NCBI GenBank assembly: GCA_020746995.1
Contig: JAGPXD010000002.1
Coordinates: 1,240,001-1,304,000, forward strand
DNA length: 64,000 nucleotides
Direction: 5' to 3'
Source of the DNA: Plectosphaerella cucumerina
Taxonomy: Eukaryota > Ascomycota > Sordariomycetes > Glomerellales > Plectosphaerellaceae
Position numbers and translations under genes: made by a program. The notes under the pieces are model-generated. The model searched no databases. It was not told the DNA's origin and saw nothing but the letters and a program-made list of their open reading frames with translations. This document shows, piece after piece, positions 22,510 through 33,990 of this stretch; within the stretch, counting starts at the first letter, position 1; the number at the start of each line of letters is the position of its first letter.

Positions 22510-23412
22510 GATGAAGTCTTTCGAAGGAGGGAAGACGGATGTTTGTTCTGCGCTGGAGGTCGAGTCTGTCTCTCGAGGATGTCGATGAGGATGCTTGCCA
22601 GAGTCTGATCTGTCAGGGCTCCTGGCCAGGGCCGAACGTTTATATACATGATTTGGATGAGAGAAGTCTCTGGCTGTTCAAGATTTCCCGGCCGCGAGAG
22701 GTTCTCGTCAGTCGAGGCTTTCCCGGTCTAGCGTGATCCCCGTGGGGATTCCAGCAGTCGACTCATGCAGGGGCGAACCCGTCGCCGTGGCGCAACTGAA
22801 CATCGGGTTCGGCCCCGCGATGTCAAGATGCATCCAATCGCCGGCCTTGCCGCCACTCCCCGCAATCCCGCGACTCCGCGCCCCATCGACGTCCGAGTCG
22901 GGAGGTGAGCCATGTTGCTGAAGTCTAGCATCGTGTCAGGCGCTTGTGCTGGACGCTTTCCAGGTATTTAGGTCGTGTGGTACAAACGAGAGCCTTTGGC
23001 GTCGTTTGCCCCGGCCCCGAAGGATCCTCCGTCCGCTTGGGGGCGATGCTGGCAAAACAGGGAATCTCCACCCGCGACTCCCCGCGAGGCTCGAATTGGG
23101 GAGATGAACTTCTGGGGAGCGGGGATGAGATGGCCGGCCTCTTGGTCACCGAGCGATTCCTCGTAGGGTGGTGTCCAAGGAGCAAGATTACACACATGGT
23201 CACGATGTTGATGCGGCCATGAATGGCAGGGTGACACTTGGTTCAAATTGAGGTTCGAAATGAAGTTCGGCCGCTGTGGGCTCATCTGTTCAAAGGCCTT
23301 CGGGCTCCGCAAAAAGACGCGTGGGTCGTTATTTCAACCAACCTGACCTCATTCGCCTCGTCTCTGGGTGCGCCTCAATCTCTCCATCTTGCTACTGACA
23401 CCCGACACCCGT
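22510..23412. other. intergenic, upstream of the sugar transporter
   Basis: About 900 bases holding the transporter promoter on one side and the 3' flank of the lyase-like gene on the other. No supported gene or repeat. Confidence 0.6.
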
Positions 23413-24981
23413 CTATGCCACAATCTCCTGCGCATGCTCCAGCAGCCTCTCCAGCCCATTCGCCACGTGTTCCGCCCGGTGCTTCACCCCCAGCTTGATC
23501 TGCTCCAGGTCCGCTGCTGCGCTGGCGGCGAGGCTCTCGCGCTCCTTGGCCGACGTCCCACCCGGGCTTATCCTCGTGGCGACAAACCCCGCTGGGTCCA
23601 GGATGGCCCTGATCTTGTCGATGCCGTAGGCCTTGAGAGCCTCGTCCACCAGGAGATGCTCGCGCAGCTCTCCGTCGCGGCAGCCTGCCTCTTCGTGGGC
23701 GGCCACGAGCCGCGCGACAGTCTCGTGGGCGTCGCGAAAGTTGAGCCCATGCGAGGCGACGAGAGCATCGGCCAGAGCGCTCGCGGTGGACCAGTGACGG
23801 CCGGCGGAGGCGCGCATCGCAGGGGCATCAATCTCGACCGTGGCGATGATGTCCCGTAGCAGGGCCAGGGCGCCGGCCGTCTCGGCGCACTGGCCCGGCA
23901 GCAGGTTGTGGATATACGACTGGTCGACGTCTGTCGAAGTGGCAGTGTGCATGACACCGAGCTGGGAGGCAGCCCAACCGACGGCGACCCCAGCGAGCCC
24001 CCGGATGCGCTCGAGGGTCATTGGGTTGCGCTTCTGAGGCATCATGCTCGAGGTCCCGCAAAGCGAGGCGTGGACGCGGACGAGGCCGACCTCGCTGGAA
24101 GACCAGTAGTTGAGGTCCGAGGCGAGGCGGCTCGCGCACGACAAGACCGCGGCAAGGGCCAAGGCAATCTCGGCGCCCATGTCGATGGAGGCAAAGCCGG
24201 CATCGCGGGCATTGGGCACCGGGCGGTCGAAGCCAAGGTAGGTCGCCGTGGCGGCGCGGTCGATGGGCCATGATGTGCCGCTGTAGGCGGCACCGCCGAG
24301 GGGGCAGGCGTTGAGGCGGTCGTAGGCGTCGAGCAGGCGGGCGATGTTGCGCGAGAGGGCCCAGTAGTGGGCGTTGAGATAGTGGTCGACCGTGGTGGGC
24401 TGCGAGTGCTGGAGGTGGGTGTAGCCGGGCATGAGAACGCCGGCGTGTCGGGCGGCAGTGGACAGGAGCGCGGCGCCGAGGCGGGTGCACTCCTCGACAA
24501 CAGCCGCTAGGGCGGCGCGGTTGGTGCGGCGCCAGTTTGTCGCCTTTTGGTCGATTCGGCTACGGGCGCGCTGGATATCCCTGCCACGGGGACCCAGGCG
24601 ACGCTCGAGATACTGCTCGATCTGGAGGCCGAGCGTGCCAACCTCGGGATGAGGGTTGAGAAGGGCGAGGGTGTCGCCTGCGCGAAGGTCGAGTAGAGCC
24701 CGGACGATGGCACGGCCACGGGCTGTCTCGAAGATGCCGGTCTTCGTAAGCATGACGGCGTGGGCGAGGTCGGTCAACACGTAGTCGTCCAGCCCGAGGA
24801 GCTCGTCGTCAAGCTCGACCTTGTTGACATGGGCGACGAGAAGATGTGAGGCCCTGGCGCCGAGGCGAGAGTCCGTAAGGGCGGGCCGTGACTGAGGCGA
24901 GACGCTGCGCCTACGCTTGGACTTGGGAAGCACATCGCTGGTCGAGATGGTCATGGTCATCGTGTTTGTTTCTTGGGACAT
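23413..24981 (-). CDS. argininosuccinate lyase-superfamily enzyme, altered substrate site
   Basis: A fumarase/aspartase superfamily C-N lyase of 522 residues in a single exon. The superfamily signature GTSSMMPQKRNP is at 309-320 with the catalytic serine loop, THLQHSQP is at 188-195, and the N-terminal ML..GI block of argininosuccinate lyases is recognisable near 77-83. True argininosuccinate lyases have S-R-N-D-Q, where Asn helps bind substrate; here the segment reads SRIDQ (141-145), so Asn is replaced by Ile. The usual start LWGGRF is also missing and a basic 35-residue extension replaces it. It is therefore probably not the arginine-pathway enzyme but a paralogue cleaving or forming another aspartate-type adduct. 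Lack of introns and high GC would fit transfer or retroposition, but do not prove it. It diverges from a Zn2Cys6 regulator at 25436. Confidence 0.88.
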   Translation of the reverse strand: MSQETNTMTMTISTSDVLPKSKRRRSVSPQSRPALTDSRLGARASHLLVAHVNKVELDDELLGLDDYVLTDLAHAVMLTKTGIFETARGRAIVRALLDLRAGDTLALLNPHPEVGTLGLQIEQYLERRLGPRGRDIQRARSRIDQKATNWRRTNRAALAAVVEECTRLGAALLSTAARHAGVLMPGYTHLQHSQPTTVDHYLNAHYWALSRNIARLLDAYDRLNACPLGGAAYSGTSWPIDRAATATYLGFDRPVPNARDAGFASIDMGAEIALALAAVLSCASRLASDLNYWSSSEVGLVRVHASLCGTSSMMPQKRNPMTLERIRGLAGVAVGWAASQLGVMHTATSTDVDQSYIHNLLPGQCAETAGALALLRDIIATVEIDAPAMRASAGRHWSTASALADALVASHGLNFRDAHETVARLVAAHEEAGCRDGELREHLLVDEALKAYGIDKIRAILDPAGFVATRISPGGTSAKERESLAASAAADLEQIKLGVKHRAEHVANGLERLLEHAQEIVA

Positions 24982-25435
24982 GGTGAAGAACGGCGACAGC
25001 GATGGCGAGGGAAGAACGTTCCGTCAGAGGACCTTCTCGGGAAAGGTCTGCGTGATATGGGCGCCAAGGTGTGTCCAGGCTTTAAGTAGGGCAGGTGCCA
25101 CTCTGCCACTGTACCACTCATGTACCTAGATGGGCTCAAAAGCACGGGTACCTGTAGGAACGAGCACCTTCCACATGAAATACTGGCTTCATCCTCCATA
25201 CTTATCAGGGGCACTTGAACTTGGAGCAGGAAGGGGCGTTGTAGACCCGCGTGCCTGCCTCATTCTGCTAGTGCCTGTGCCAGAGCGTGGCCCGGGTCCA
25301 GCGTCCACGTCGCTAAAGCCGCCACTCCCCGCTAGGGGGCAGGTCTTTCTCCCTTCTCTCCCGCATCCCCCCGCCCAATAACTTCATCTTTCCTCCCGTC
25401 CCCTAAGTCAAGACGAAGCACCTCCAGCTCGCGAG
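24982..25435. promoter_or_regulatory. shared divergent promoter, lyase / Zn2Cys6 gene
   Basis: 454 bases separate the two outward start codons. No distinct operator was identified. Zn2Cys6 factors often bind CGG-based inverted or everted repeats, but none stood out here. Confidence 0.5.
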
Positions 25436-27396
25436 ATGGCTTCCAGTTCAGGACCCATGTCCACCTCCCCGCACCCCCTCCGCAAGACCGGCTATCCCCG
25501 CCGCCGCGCCCTCGCCGCCTGCTTGACCTGCCGCGAGCGGAAGCGCAAATGCGATAATCAGAGGCCGGCCTGTTCCTCCTGTCGCCAGATCGGCGCTCGG
25601 TGCCAATATGGACAGAACGATGCCTCGTCCTTTGACGCCGCCTCGCTCGCCGTCCTCGACCAGCTGGCCCACCTCGAGGGCATGGTCCGGGACATTCACG
25701 CCCACACATTTGCTCCCAAGCCACATACCTCCAAGACTGGTCCTCGACCTGATCATGCCTCGCTGCCACGACAGACGGACGCCGTGTTTGCCCTCAACCT
25801 CGACGCAAGCCGACGCACCTCCGCCGATACCATCCTCGCCTGGCCGGTTTGCAGCACACTTCTGAGCCCCCTGCGCAGCTTCACCTTCACTGATTCTTCC
25901 GGCAACAACACGCACACCTACCTCGGCCACCCCGTCAACCAGTCACGAGCCACATCTCATCCCTCCGGCCAGGGTCCTCGTCCTCCCCTCAGCATTTCCA
26001 CCGAACGAGCCAATATTGACGCCCTCGTCGACCTCTACTTCACCCGCGTCAATATCAAGAACCCCATCCTCAGTCGCCACGTAGTCGCCGCCTACTGCCA
26101 TACCTACTGCGAAGACGGACCTCAGTTTGACCTCGAGACATGTCTCGTCCTGCTCACCTGCGCCCTCGGCGCCATCTCAACAGAGTATAACCCCCTCGAC
26201 GCGGAGCTCCGCGACTACCACGACTCCCACCTTGCCCGACGGGCGAGCCTCGATCTTGGCAGGTGCTACTTCTCCGCAGCCGAGAAGCGGCTCGGCGCTG
26301 CCATGTCTGCCGGCGACAACCTGGCCATCCAGTGCCTTTGTCTCGCCGGGTGAGCAGTGCAGATGTCCCCCTCTCCTCTAAAACCCTCTGACCCCTAGCA
26401 GCATCTATCACATGTGCTCTCTCGACCCTGTTGCCGCTCTGCGCATGTTCCACGCCGCAGGTTCCTCGCTCCAGATCCTCCTGTCTTGCAAGGACACCAC
26501 CCCGGGCGAGGGACCCTCGCAGATCAACTCGAGTCTGTTTTGGACGTGCTACAAGTCAGAACGGTGCGAAAATCCACTCACCTGAAAAGGCTCGGCTGAC
26601 CCCTGCCACCAGAGAAGTTCTCGCAGAGATGCCTATCGCCGTTCCAGCCCTCAGGGAGCCACCGTCCCCAGACAGCTACCCCCCACCGCCACAGGAAGCC
26701 AACGTCCCTCCTGACGGATGGGCCTCTGCCGAGGAGGATAGTTGGTACTTCCTCCTCTCCGAGATCTCACTCCGCAACATCACGGACCAAGTCGCCGAGG
26801 TCGTCGCTAGGCACATCGACGCACGCGACCGCGATCCTCGCCCCAACGCCGCCTCGGTGCAGGAGCTAATCCCCGTCGTTGCCGAGTTTGAACGACAGGC
26901 CGAGGCCATCCGTGACCTCCTGCCACCCGCTATCAACTTCCCTGACATCCCTACCGCCGCCGCCACCGAGTGGAAGCAGTACAGCCGCGGCCGGTACTAC
27001 CGCCTTCTGGAGCTCATGCACCGCCCCTTTCTCTTTGACGCAGTCCACAGCCCTGCCGGCGCGTGCGACCCCGCCGTACGTGCCCTCGCCGAAAAGGCTC
27101 TCTTTAACGCCCTGCGATACCTCCAGCACAGCCATGTCACCCAACGCCATCATGGCATCTGGCTGCAGCTTCGCAACGAGCTCAAGGAAGCAAGTCTACT
27201 AGTGGTAGCCGCGAAATCCCCAGCCGGGCTGGCGCTGCCGGAGGGCTGGAGGGACGGTGTGTCCAAGACCTTGGTAACGTTTGACTATTGGTCGAGCGAA
27301 TTTCCCTTGTGCAAGACATATGCCGAGATACTGCTGGCTCTTTCTGAGGGCCTCGTTGTTGGCCTAGACGAGGACACCCCCATCTACTATGACTAA
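25436..27396 (+). CDS. Zn2Cys6 transcription factor
   Basis: A nuclear regulator of 619 residues. Exons: 25436-26349, 26402-26563, 26613-27396. The zinc cluster lies close to the N-terminus: Cys 29, 32, 39, 46, 49 and 56 form CX2CX6CX6CX2CX6C with the basic run RERKRK. A typical middle region follows (DLYFTRVNIKNPIL, then GIYHM and SSLFWTCYKSER), as in fungal-specific factor domains. The acceptor of intron 1 is a tandem tagcag: use of either AG stays in frame and adds or drops one Ser. The gene shares a 454-base promoter with the lyase-like enzyme, which makes it the likely regulator of that gene. Confidence 0.92.
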
Positions 27397-27790
27397 CACA
27401 ATGAGCACATGAAATATCCAGCACCGAGGGAGGCTCATTGCCAGTAGCCATATCCTCTCCAACTCATAGATTCCTTGACATAGTTCTTAGCTACCGCAAG
27501 CCGTTATCTGTGGAAGTCCGGACCATGGACAGCACATTGCCAACCTTTCGCATGCCGCTCCAAATGAAAGAAGACGGTTGCTAATCTTGCGCACTGGTCC
27601 TACATGTATCACGTATAGTCAACCAGGTGACTCGGTCATGCGGGTGCCATGGCGAGAAGGTGTTTGATCTCCGCCTTGATAGCGACGAGTGAGATGTGAC
27701 TTGGAAGACTAGGACACCGGCTGCTGGATGCTGCTAAAGAAAATCCAAACCGCCTCATTTGGACCCCTTGGATCTTCAAAACCCCTGATA
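27397..27790. other. intergenic between convergent genes
   Basis: About 390 bases between the stop codons of the Zn2Cys6 gene and the methyltransferase gene. Nothing else recognised. Confidence 0.6.
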
Positions 27791-29065
27791 TTACTCCGGC
27801 TTACGACCCCACACGAATCGAACCTTGACATAGGGATGCAGGCGCCTGTTCCGGAGCTCCTGGCGGATCTGCAGCAAGAAGTTCTCAAACTCCTCCGGGG
27901 GCCACTTGACCACCTGGTGCCAGATCAGCTGCAGATACCCAGCCAGATCTCCGAGAAGACTCTGCTTCGCGAAGTTTCCAATCTGCGCCAGCTTTTCATC
28001 GCGGGGCCATGCTCCAATGGGCAGCTAAGTACGAATGTCAGCGAAAGACATGGTCGAAAAGGCGTCATCAGCACTGACCTTGTACGTGACCTCCTGGATG
28101 TCAACAAAACCAGCCTCTTTCATGGCCTTGACCTGGGTGCCATCGGTGATCAGAGACATGGAGTTGCCCGTAATCTTGCCGGCCTCGATGAACATCTCTC
28201 CAAACTTTCCACCCAGCGCAGTGACACCATCATTGGCAATCGTTCCGTCGTCGCTGAAGTAAGTAGCCTCCGTCTCCACGGATTCAAGGTACGCGCCGGG
28301 CTTTAGGACGCGGTAGGCCTCCTTGTACAGAGCCACCCAGTCCTTGATGGAACCGAACAGGTAGCGGATGTGCACGAAATCGAAGGTGGCGACGTCCCAG
28401 GTCCATTGCTTGGTGCAGTCGTCGATTTCGAAATACAGGTTGGGAGGGATCCAGGTGGGCTGAACGGGCGACAGATCCGTACCGACGACGGAGATATCGG
28501 GGTTCTCGTCGGCGAAGTCACTGTGAGGTAGCTTGGTTAGAGCAGGACGCAGGTGATAGATGATGAGCGATTGTGGACATACATGGCCCAGATACCTGTC
28601 AAAATGTTAGTGTTGTGGGAGAGCTAGGCTGAGTTGGCAAAATCTTACCTGTTCCGGTACCCACGTCGAGAATCTTCGACGCACCCGGCTTGATGGGCGC
28701 GAGATGCAGCTTATCGTCCGTCATGAGGGTGAGGAAATGGTGGATGAGATCAAAGTTCTCCAGCGTCTGATCATCGATGGGGAGGAAGTATTTCGTGTCG
28801 TGAACGGCCGAGTGGTAGCTCCGTCCCTTGAACTTGCGGTACTGCAGGATAGTCGACTCGATGGATGCAGTCGAAGAGGCCCTGCTCCTTGTCAGCGCCT
28901 CAGTTTGGGCCTGATCGTCATGCAGACAGACTCTTCCTGGCCCAGGGCCGAGTCGGCGTCGGACTCATCGTCGTCAACCGCCTCGATGATGTCGGGGGCG
29001 GGGTTGACGGCCGCGGGTGCGGGAGTATCCGCAGGAGCGGGATTCGTCGTCGGTGGTGAGGACAT
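27791..29065 (-). CDS. LaeA-like SAM-dependent methyltransferase
   Basis: A class I methyltransferase of 351 residues, of the large fungal family around LaeA. Exons on the minus strand: 29065-28932, 28881-28649, 28595-28583, 28520-28079, 28024-27791. After an acidic, Pro-rich N-terminus come SSTASIESTILQYRKF and SYHSAVHDTKYFLP, typical of the family. Motif I is LDVGTGTGIWAIDFAD, and its middle is coded by a 13-base exon (28583-28595). VVGTDLSPVQP and FDFVHIRYL follow as later motifs. LaeA itself is a nuclear regulator of secondary metabolism, but most members of this family act on unknown, often small-molecule, substrates. An upstream ATG at 29164 would add 33 residues. The acceptor of intron 1 could also lie six bases further upstream in the transcript. 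Confidence 0.9.
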
Positions 29066-31447
29066 TTCGAGAGGTCTGGCTGGATGTGGAGGAGGAGAAG
29101 ATGTGAAGGGGAAATCCTGACGACGGGGAACCACCGAATCCCTGGGGTTTTGAGGGGCCGACATTGCAACAACGGACCCCTGATGCTAGCGCGGGTGATT
29201 GGCCACTAAATATCCCAGTTGTTGAAAGATTGTGGAGAGCTGGAACGGGAACACCGTCGGTCTAGTTTCCAAAGCTGGATAGGTCGTTGACACAGGCGTT
29301 GTGAATAATGGGCCCGGAAGTGACCCGCGGTCGAAGCCGCGGTGATGATGGCGTCGCCCAGGAGCGGCTCCTAGGGCTCAAGAGGCGAGATCGTGCCAGC
29401 TCACAAGGGCCATATTCTGATATTGATTGCATGTGTGTCGTGTAAGGTGAGTGCGTGGTCATCGAGAAGTTTAGATCGGCACCAGGACAGGCTTGACTTG
29501 ACGTTCCAGGCTGCATATGCTATCCTTGGTGACATCCTTGGTGACCAAGACCGCACCAGATCACCGGCCTTCCTTCTGTGTTGCAGGACTTGGGCAACAA
29601 TTTGGGAAACCTGAAAGCGGAGAGTTGGGCTGGATTTCACTAAGACGGATGGAGTCTAGTTGCCGTAAGACTGAACTAGGCCCGATCAGGCAGAGGGGAG
29701 GATCGTGTGTTCAGCAATGGATCTCCCCATTGGCTTGGATTCCTTGTCTATGGGAGAGCGGACTGTGACAAGATTCACAATCTTCGAATGCGTAGGTAGG
29801 ATTATGGACTTGAAACACACCTCAAGACTGGAAACTTTACTCCAAGTCAAGAGGAAGACAGTTGGCAGCAATGACTTTCGCACAATAGAAACTTGTCCAG
29901 AAGAATATCCAGTGTCAGGTTTCCGTGTAAGTTGATTTAAATGTGGCGGGGTGGAATTACCGTGTTCTTGGTCCTAAGCAATATTGGGCCAATGATTCGT
30001 CATGTGAGGTGAGATGCTCGGAGCTTCTTGTTTGTCTATGTGTATACCGGACAGGATGCTGGGAGAGCCGGTGGCAACGTTGTCAAAGGGCCCAAAGGGG
30101 TCGTGGGCGACGCCGCGACGGGAATCTGAGATCAAGGGATTGTGCCACATCACTACTTGCCTATCTGAGATAACTATGAAAAGAAATTAGCGCGCTTCAG
30201 GGCATAAGATGGGGACATTCCTTCCGTTTACGTATCCATGCTATCATAGTTCTCGTCAGCATCGCACCTCTAAGATCCTTACCTTTCAAGTTATGTAAGG
30301 TAAGCTCACAAACTTCATCACCTCTCAAGACCGACGCAATAAACAGTCGCAGCCATCCTCTTAGAGCCGGCAACGAGAAGCCGACTGCTGGCAAGAACAC
30401 ACCCAAAAGGATGAACATGTCAAAACGTTCAGTGCGGACATCATTACAGGGTGTCGTACCACAAACCAGAGTGTCGAAGCTGAACAGAAACGGGGTCGGG
30501 CCGGCAGTAACGACCAGAAGACCAACTCCGACACTGGGCAGCCTTCTGAATCAACGGGGGACGTTGACATGGTCGCGGAGTCCGGCATTTCATCAACTTA
30601 AGAGGGACCGTCTCTGGGAACAGACAAGGCCCCCAGCGCTGCCACAGGATTGTCCAAGGGTTGGTCGCCCGCATTCTGGAAGATGGCGAGGAATTACCGT
30701 AGGTTCGCGGGTTGTAAAGGGGGCAAGTTCGAGACATACCATCAGCAGCTTTTCGCGCTGGTTGAGCAACAGACATGTCTGGGAAGATGTCAACGCCTCA
30801 TGTCCCAAGTACTAGCCATCCCATCATGGCCCGCCTCCAAACCAGCGCTCATTTCAAGTAAACATGACTCGTGTTTCCTCGGGTGATTGACATGTCGCCA
30901 GTCAGATCTCCTAACCTGGTAATCTACACCCCCAGACGATCCGGATGTTCGGGCAGCTTGATAAATCCGAGCAACCGGACTGGTTGAACTAGGTCTTAAA
31001 TCTGCTGGACGGCGTGCCAAGGTGACTTCGGGATCTCGTTTCCATAGATAAAGGCCACGCGTGTGATCTCGCCGAAGTCATGGAGTCGTCGGGGTTGAAC
31101 CGGAACGAGACCGGAAATTCCACCCTGCCCAGACACATCGTAGTCGATTTTAGGCTTGGGCGAGAACCCATGGCTTGGACCTAGGCCAAACTCGAGACGA
31201 AGCCCAGACCTGCGGAAACGCGGGGGACCCCTCGCCCGCCGGTGCTACCCCACGGGGAAGAGCCCGCAATTTCGGGACTGAGGTCAAGGCGACAAGCATC
31301 ACGGGCTTGGCGACATCGCGATGGCGGCATTCAAGGGCTACTTATTGACGAAGGAGTGCGCCATCTTCAACAACAAGAAGCAATAGGATCGGCACCTCTG
31401 GCAAACCGTGAACATACTAGCACATCAAACTTTTCTCACGAGCAAAT
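29066..31447. other. 2.4-kb stretch without a supported gene
   Basis: The longest gene-poor stretch in the left half. Its first bases are the methyltransferase promoter and its last the MFS exporter promoter. On the minus strand between about 30550 and 30290 one frame reads as two hydrophobic segments (LPSVGVGLLVV... and MFILLGVFLPAVGFSLPALRG), bordered by possible splice sites. That may be a relic of a membrane protein, but no complete gene could be built. The other open frames are short and show no motif. Confidence 0.5.
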
Positions 31448-33200
31448 ATGATTGAGAAAGCTGACGTCGACCACGTCTCCGCGCGAGACGTTGAGGCCCT
31501 CGGCAAGCGTCCCACGATTGAGCCCCTGCCCCAGTCTGCAAAGACCGAAGCCGGTGTCATCTTGAACATTGAAAACTCGAGCGAGACTTCTCTGCGGCTT
31601 GCCAAAGACGGTCATGTAAGCAATTCTGTCCAAGACGTGCAAGTCTGCCTCCCGCTAATATCTTTCAGACAGTCTTGATCCCCCAACCCACGGACGACAA
31701 CGGCGACCCCCTCAACTGGCCCTCGTGGAAGAAGCATGCCATCCTTTTCGTTATCGCCTGGGGTGCCTTTTGTGCAGACTTTACATCGGCCGCCGGCAGT
31801 GCCCCCATCGTTCTCCAAGCCATGGAATGGCACGAGAGCATCGCCAGGGTCAACGAGACCAACAGCATCAACATTCTCATGATGTGGGTGCCTTCTCTAA
31901 GTTACCTGGCCTAAGATTACAAGCATCGCTGACATTGGTGCCAAACAGGGCTCTCGGCGGTCTCCTCTGGGTTCCCATGACATCCATCATCGGCCGCGCT
32001 CCGACCCTCTTCTGGTCCAGCCTCTTCGGCTTCGGCTTCACCTTTGGCACCGCCCTCGCGCCCAACTTTACGACCTTCTACGCCATGCGCGCCCTCAAGG
32101 GCTTCTTCATTACGAGTGCTCAGACAATCTCCATTGCCTTTATCCGCGACATGTTCTTCTTCCACGAGCGCGCTCGCAAGATTGGCCTCTGGGCCGTGCT
32201 CTACATCGCCTCGCCCTTCTGGGGTCCGCTCGTCGGTAACTTCGTCCTCGGCGGCACCCATCGGTGGGAAGACGTCTTCTGGACCTGCGTCGGCGTGTGC
32301 GCCCTCGACATGGTTCTCATCGTGGCCTTCCTCGATGAGACCTGGTACAACCGCGATATTCCCTCCGCTGACCAACCCCGCCGCGGAAGCGGCTTCATGG
32401 CGAGGATGTCCCGCGTTGTGGGTATTTGGGAGTTGAAGCATCACAAGACATACTACCGCACGTTTGTGCAGTCGTACAAGCGCTTCATCGTCACCCTCAT
32501 GAAACCTGTCATCTTCGTGGTGCTCGTCGCCTAGTAAGTAGCAGCCCTTCTGCACTTACACATTTCATCTGCTGACCAGGGCAGTCTCGTCTTCTTCATG
32601 TGGGCCATCGGCATCAACATCACCACGGCCATCCTCTTTGGCACACCTCGCGAGTTTGGCGGCTACGGCTACTCTTTCAATGGCGTCGGATATCTTTACT
32701 TCTCGCCCATCGTCGGCGTGCTCCTCGGCGAGATCTTCGGCCACTACTTCAACGACTGGCTCGCTCAGCGCTACGTGCGGCGCCACGGTGGTGTCTTTGA
32801 GCCCGAGGCTCGCCTATCCATGATCTACGTCTCGGCCGTGCCTATGATCGTCGGCCTCGTCGTGCTCGGCCAGGCTCTGCAGTATCATCTGCATGTCTCC
32901 GCCGTCGTGATGGGCTGGGGTCTGCACACCTTTGGCATCATGGGCACCTCTGTTGCCGTCTCGGCCTACGTCCTTGACTCATACCCGACGGCGCCTGCGG
33001 AAGTCTCGGGGTGGACAAACTTTGCACGTGCTATTGGCGGATTTGGTGTCGGTTATTTCCAGCAGCCGTGGGGTGCCAAAGTCGGCTTCGACGTCAGCTT
33101 CGGCACTCAGGCGGCCACTGTCGCCGTGGGCATTGCTTTTATTGCCCTTGTTCACAAGTTTGGCCACAGGTGGCGCGTCAGTGCCGGGCCTGTCGAGTGA
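31448..33200 (+). CDS. MFS transporter, DHA1-type exporter
   Basis: A 12-helix proton antiporter of 527 residues, of the drug:H+ antiporter (DHA1) kind. Exons: 31448-31615, 31669-31883, 31949-32533, 32585-33200. A hydrophilic N-terminus of about 70 residues leads to DPLNWPSWKKH, a common lead-in to helix 1 in this family. Then come ILMMALGGLLWVPMTSIIGRAP (helix 2 and motif A region) and a long central loop after DETWYNRDIP. The second half, after KPVIFVVLVAYLVFFMWAIGINI, resembles fungal exporters of toxic or secondary compounds. No biosynthetic core gene sits beside it, so the cargo is unknown. Confidence 0.9.
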
Positions 33201-33990
33201 GGGGCTGAGTGTCGTACTGCTTCCGTCCTGTCTGGTTTGGAGATAATGCCAGCCGTATATTGCGCGGGTTGTGGACTTGTGCCAGGTCTGTAGTGTAAAA
33301 TTGCCGAGTTCATCAGTATTACTGAGCTTTTTATTGTGTCCTCTGGCTGTTTCATGGGTACTCGCCTCTTTCGTCCGACGCAGCAAACCGCATGGCCGGT
33401 ACTATTGGGACGATTGCCACAACCTTTGAGGAGCTGGCTGACAAAGTCGGCTCTCCCACAGCAGAAGACTCGAGCTCAGTTGGCAGGCCGCCTCATTACC
33501 ACGAGAGGAAGCGTTTAGTCACAATATGATCGAGTTCATGGATAATTCGGAACCTCTCCCCTGACTGATCTAGGAGCTGCGTCATGGAAAATAGCCCGAC
33601 TTACACACCTCACACCTCACCGAGGCCACCCGACGTGAACCGGGCTGACTAAGACGTGCTGCGTTGATTGACCTGCTACGTTCATTGACCTGCTGCGTCG
33701 ATTGATGACCTTCTGAAATTTGTAGGTGCCAGCTCGGTGGGCATTCAGCTCTGCGCCTCAGCCGCAGACACATCTGCTCAGCCACATACACTACTGCGCC
33801 TCCTGCATTTGCAGTCACATCGCGTCTCGAGGCCTCACGGACCAAAAAACAAGCTTTGCTGCAACAACCCTCTATTTGAAGGCGTCATGACACCCACGCG
33901 ACTAGCAAGCTGCAGGTTCAGCGATCTCGAACATGTTTTTCTCCTTCAACACAACGAAACGGGCGATATCAGAGTGCCTCATATCCCCAA
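33201..33990. other. intergenic with dispersed repeat
   Basis: About 790 bases between the exporter and the broken HET gene. It carries site 2 of the dispersed 17-base repeat and otherwise no recognisable feature. Confidence 0.6.
33654..33710 (+). repeat. dispersed 17-base repeat unit, site 2
   Basis: Three successive diverged units of about 17 bases, each built on ctgctgcgttgattgac. They match the units at 40566-40627 and, on the opposite strand, at 3374-3407. Confidence 0.8.
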
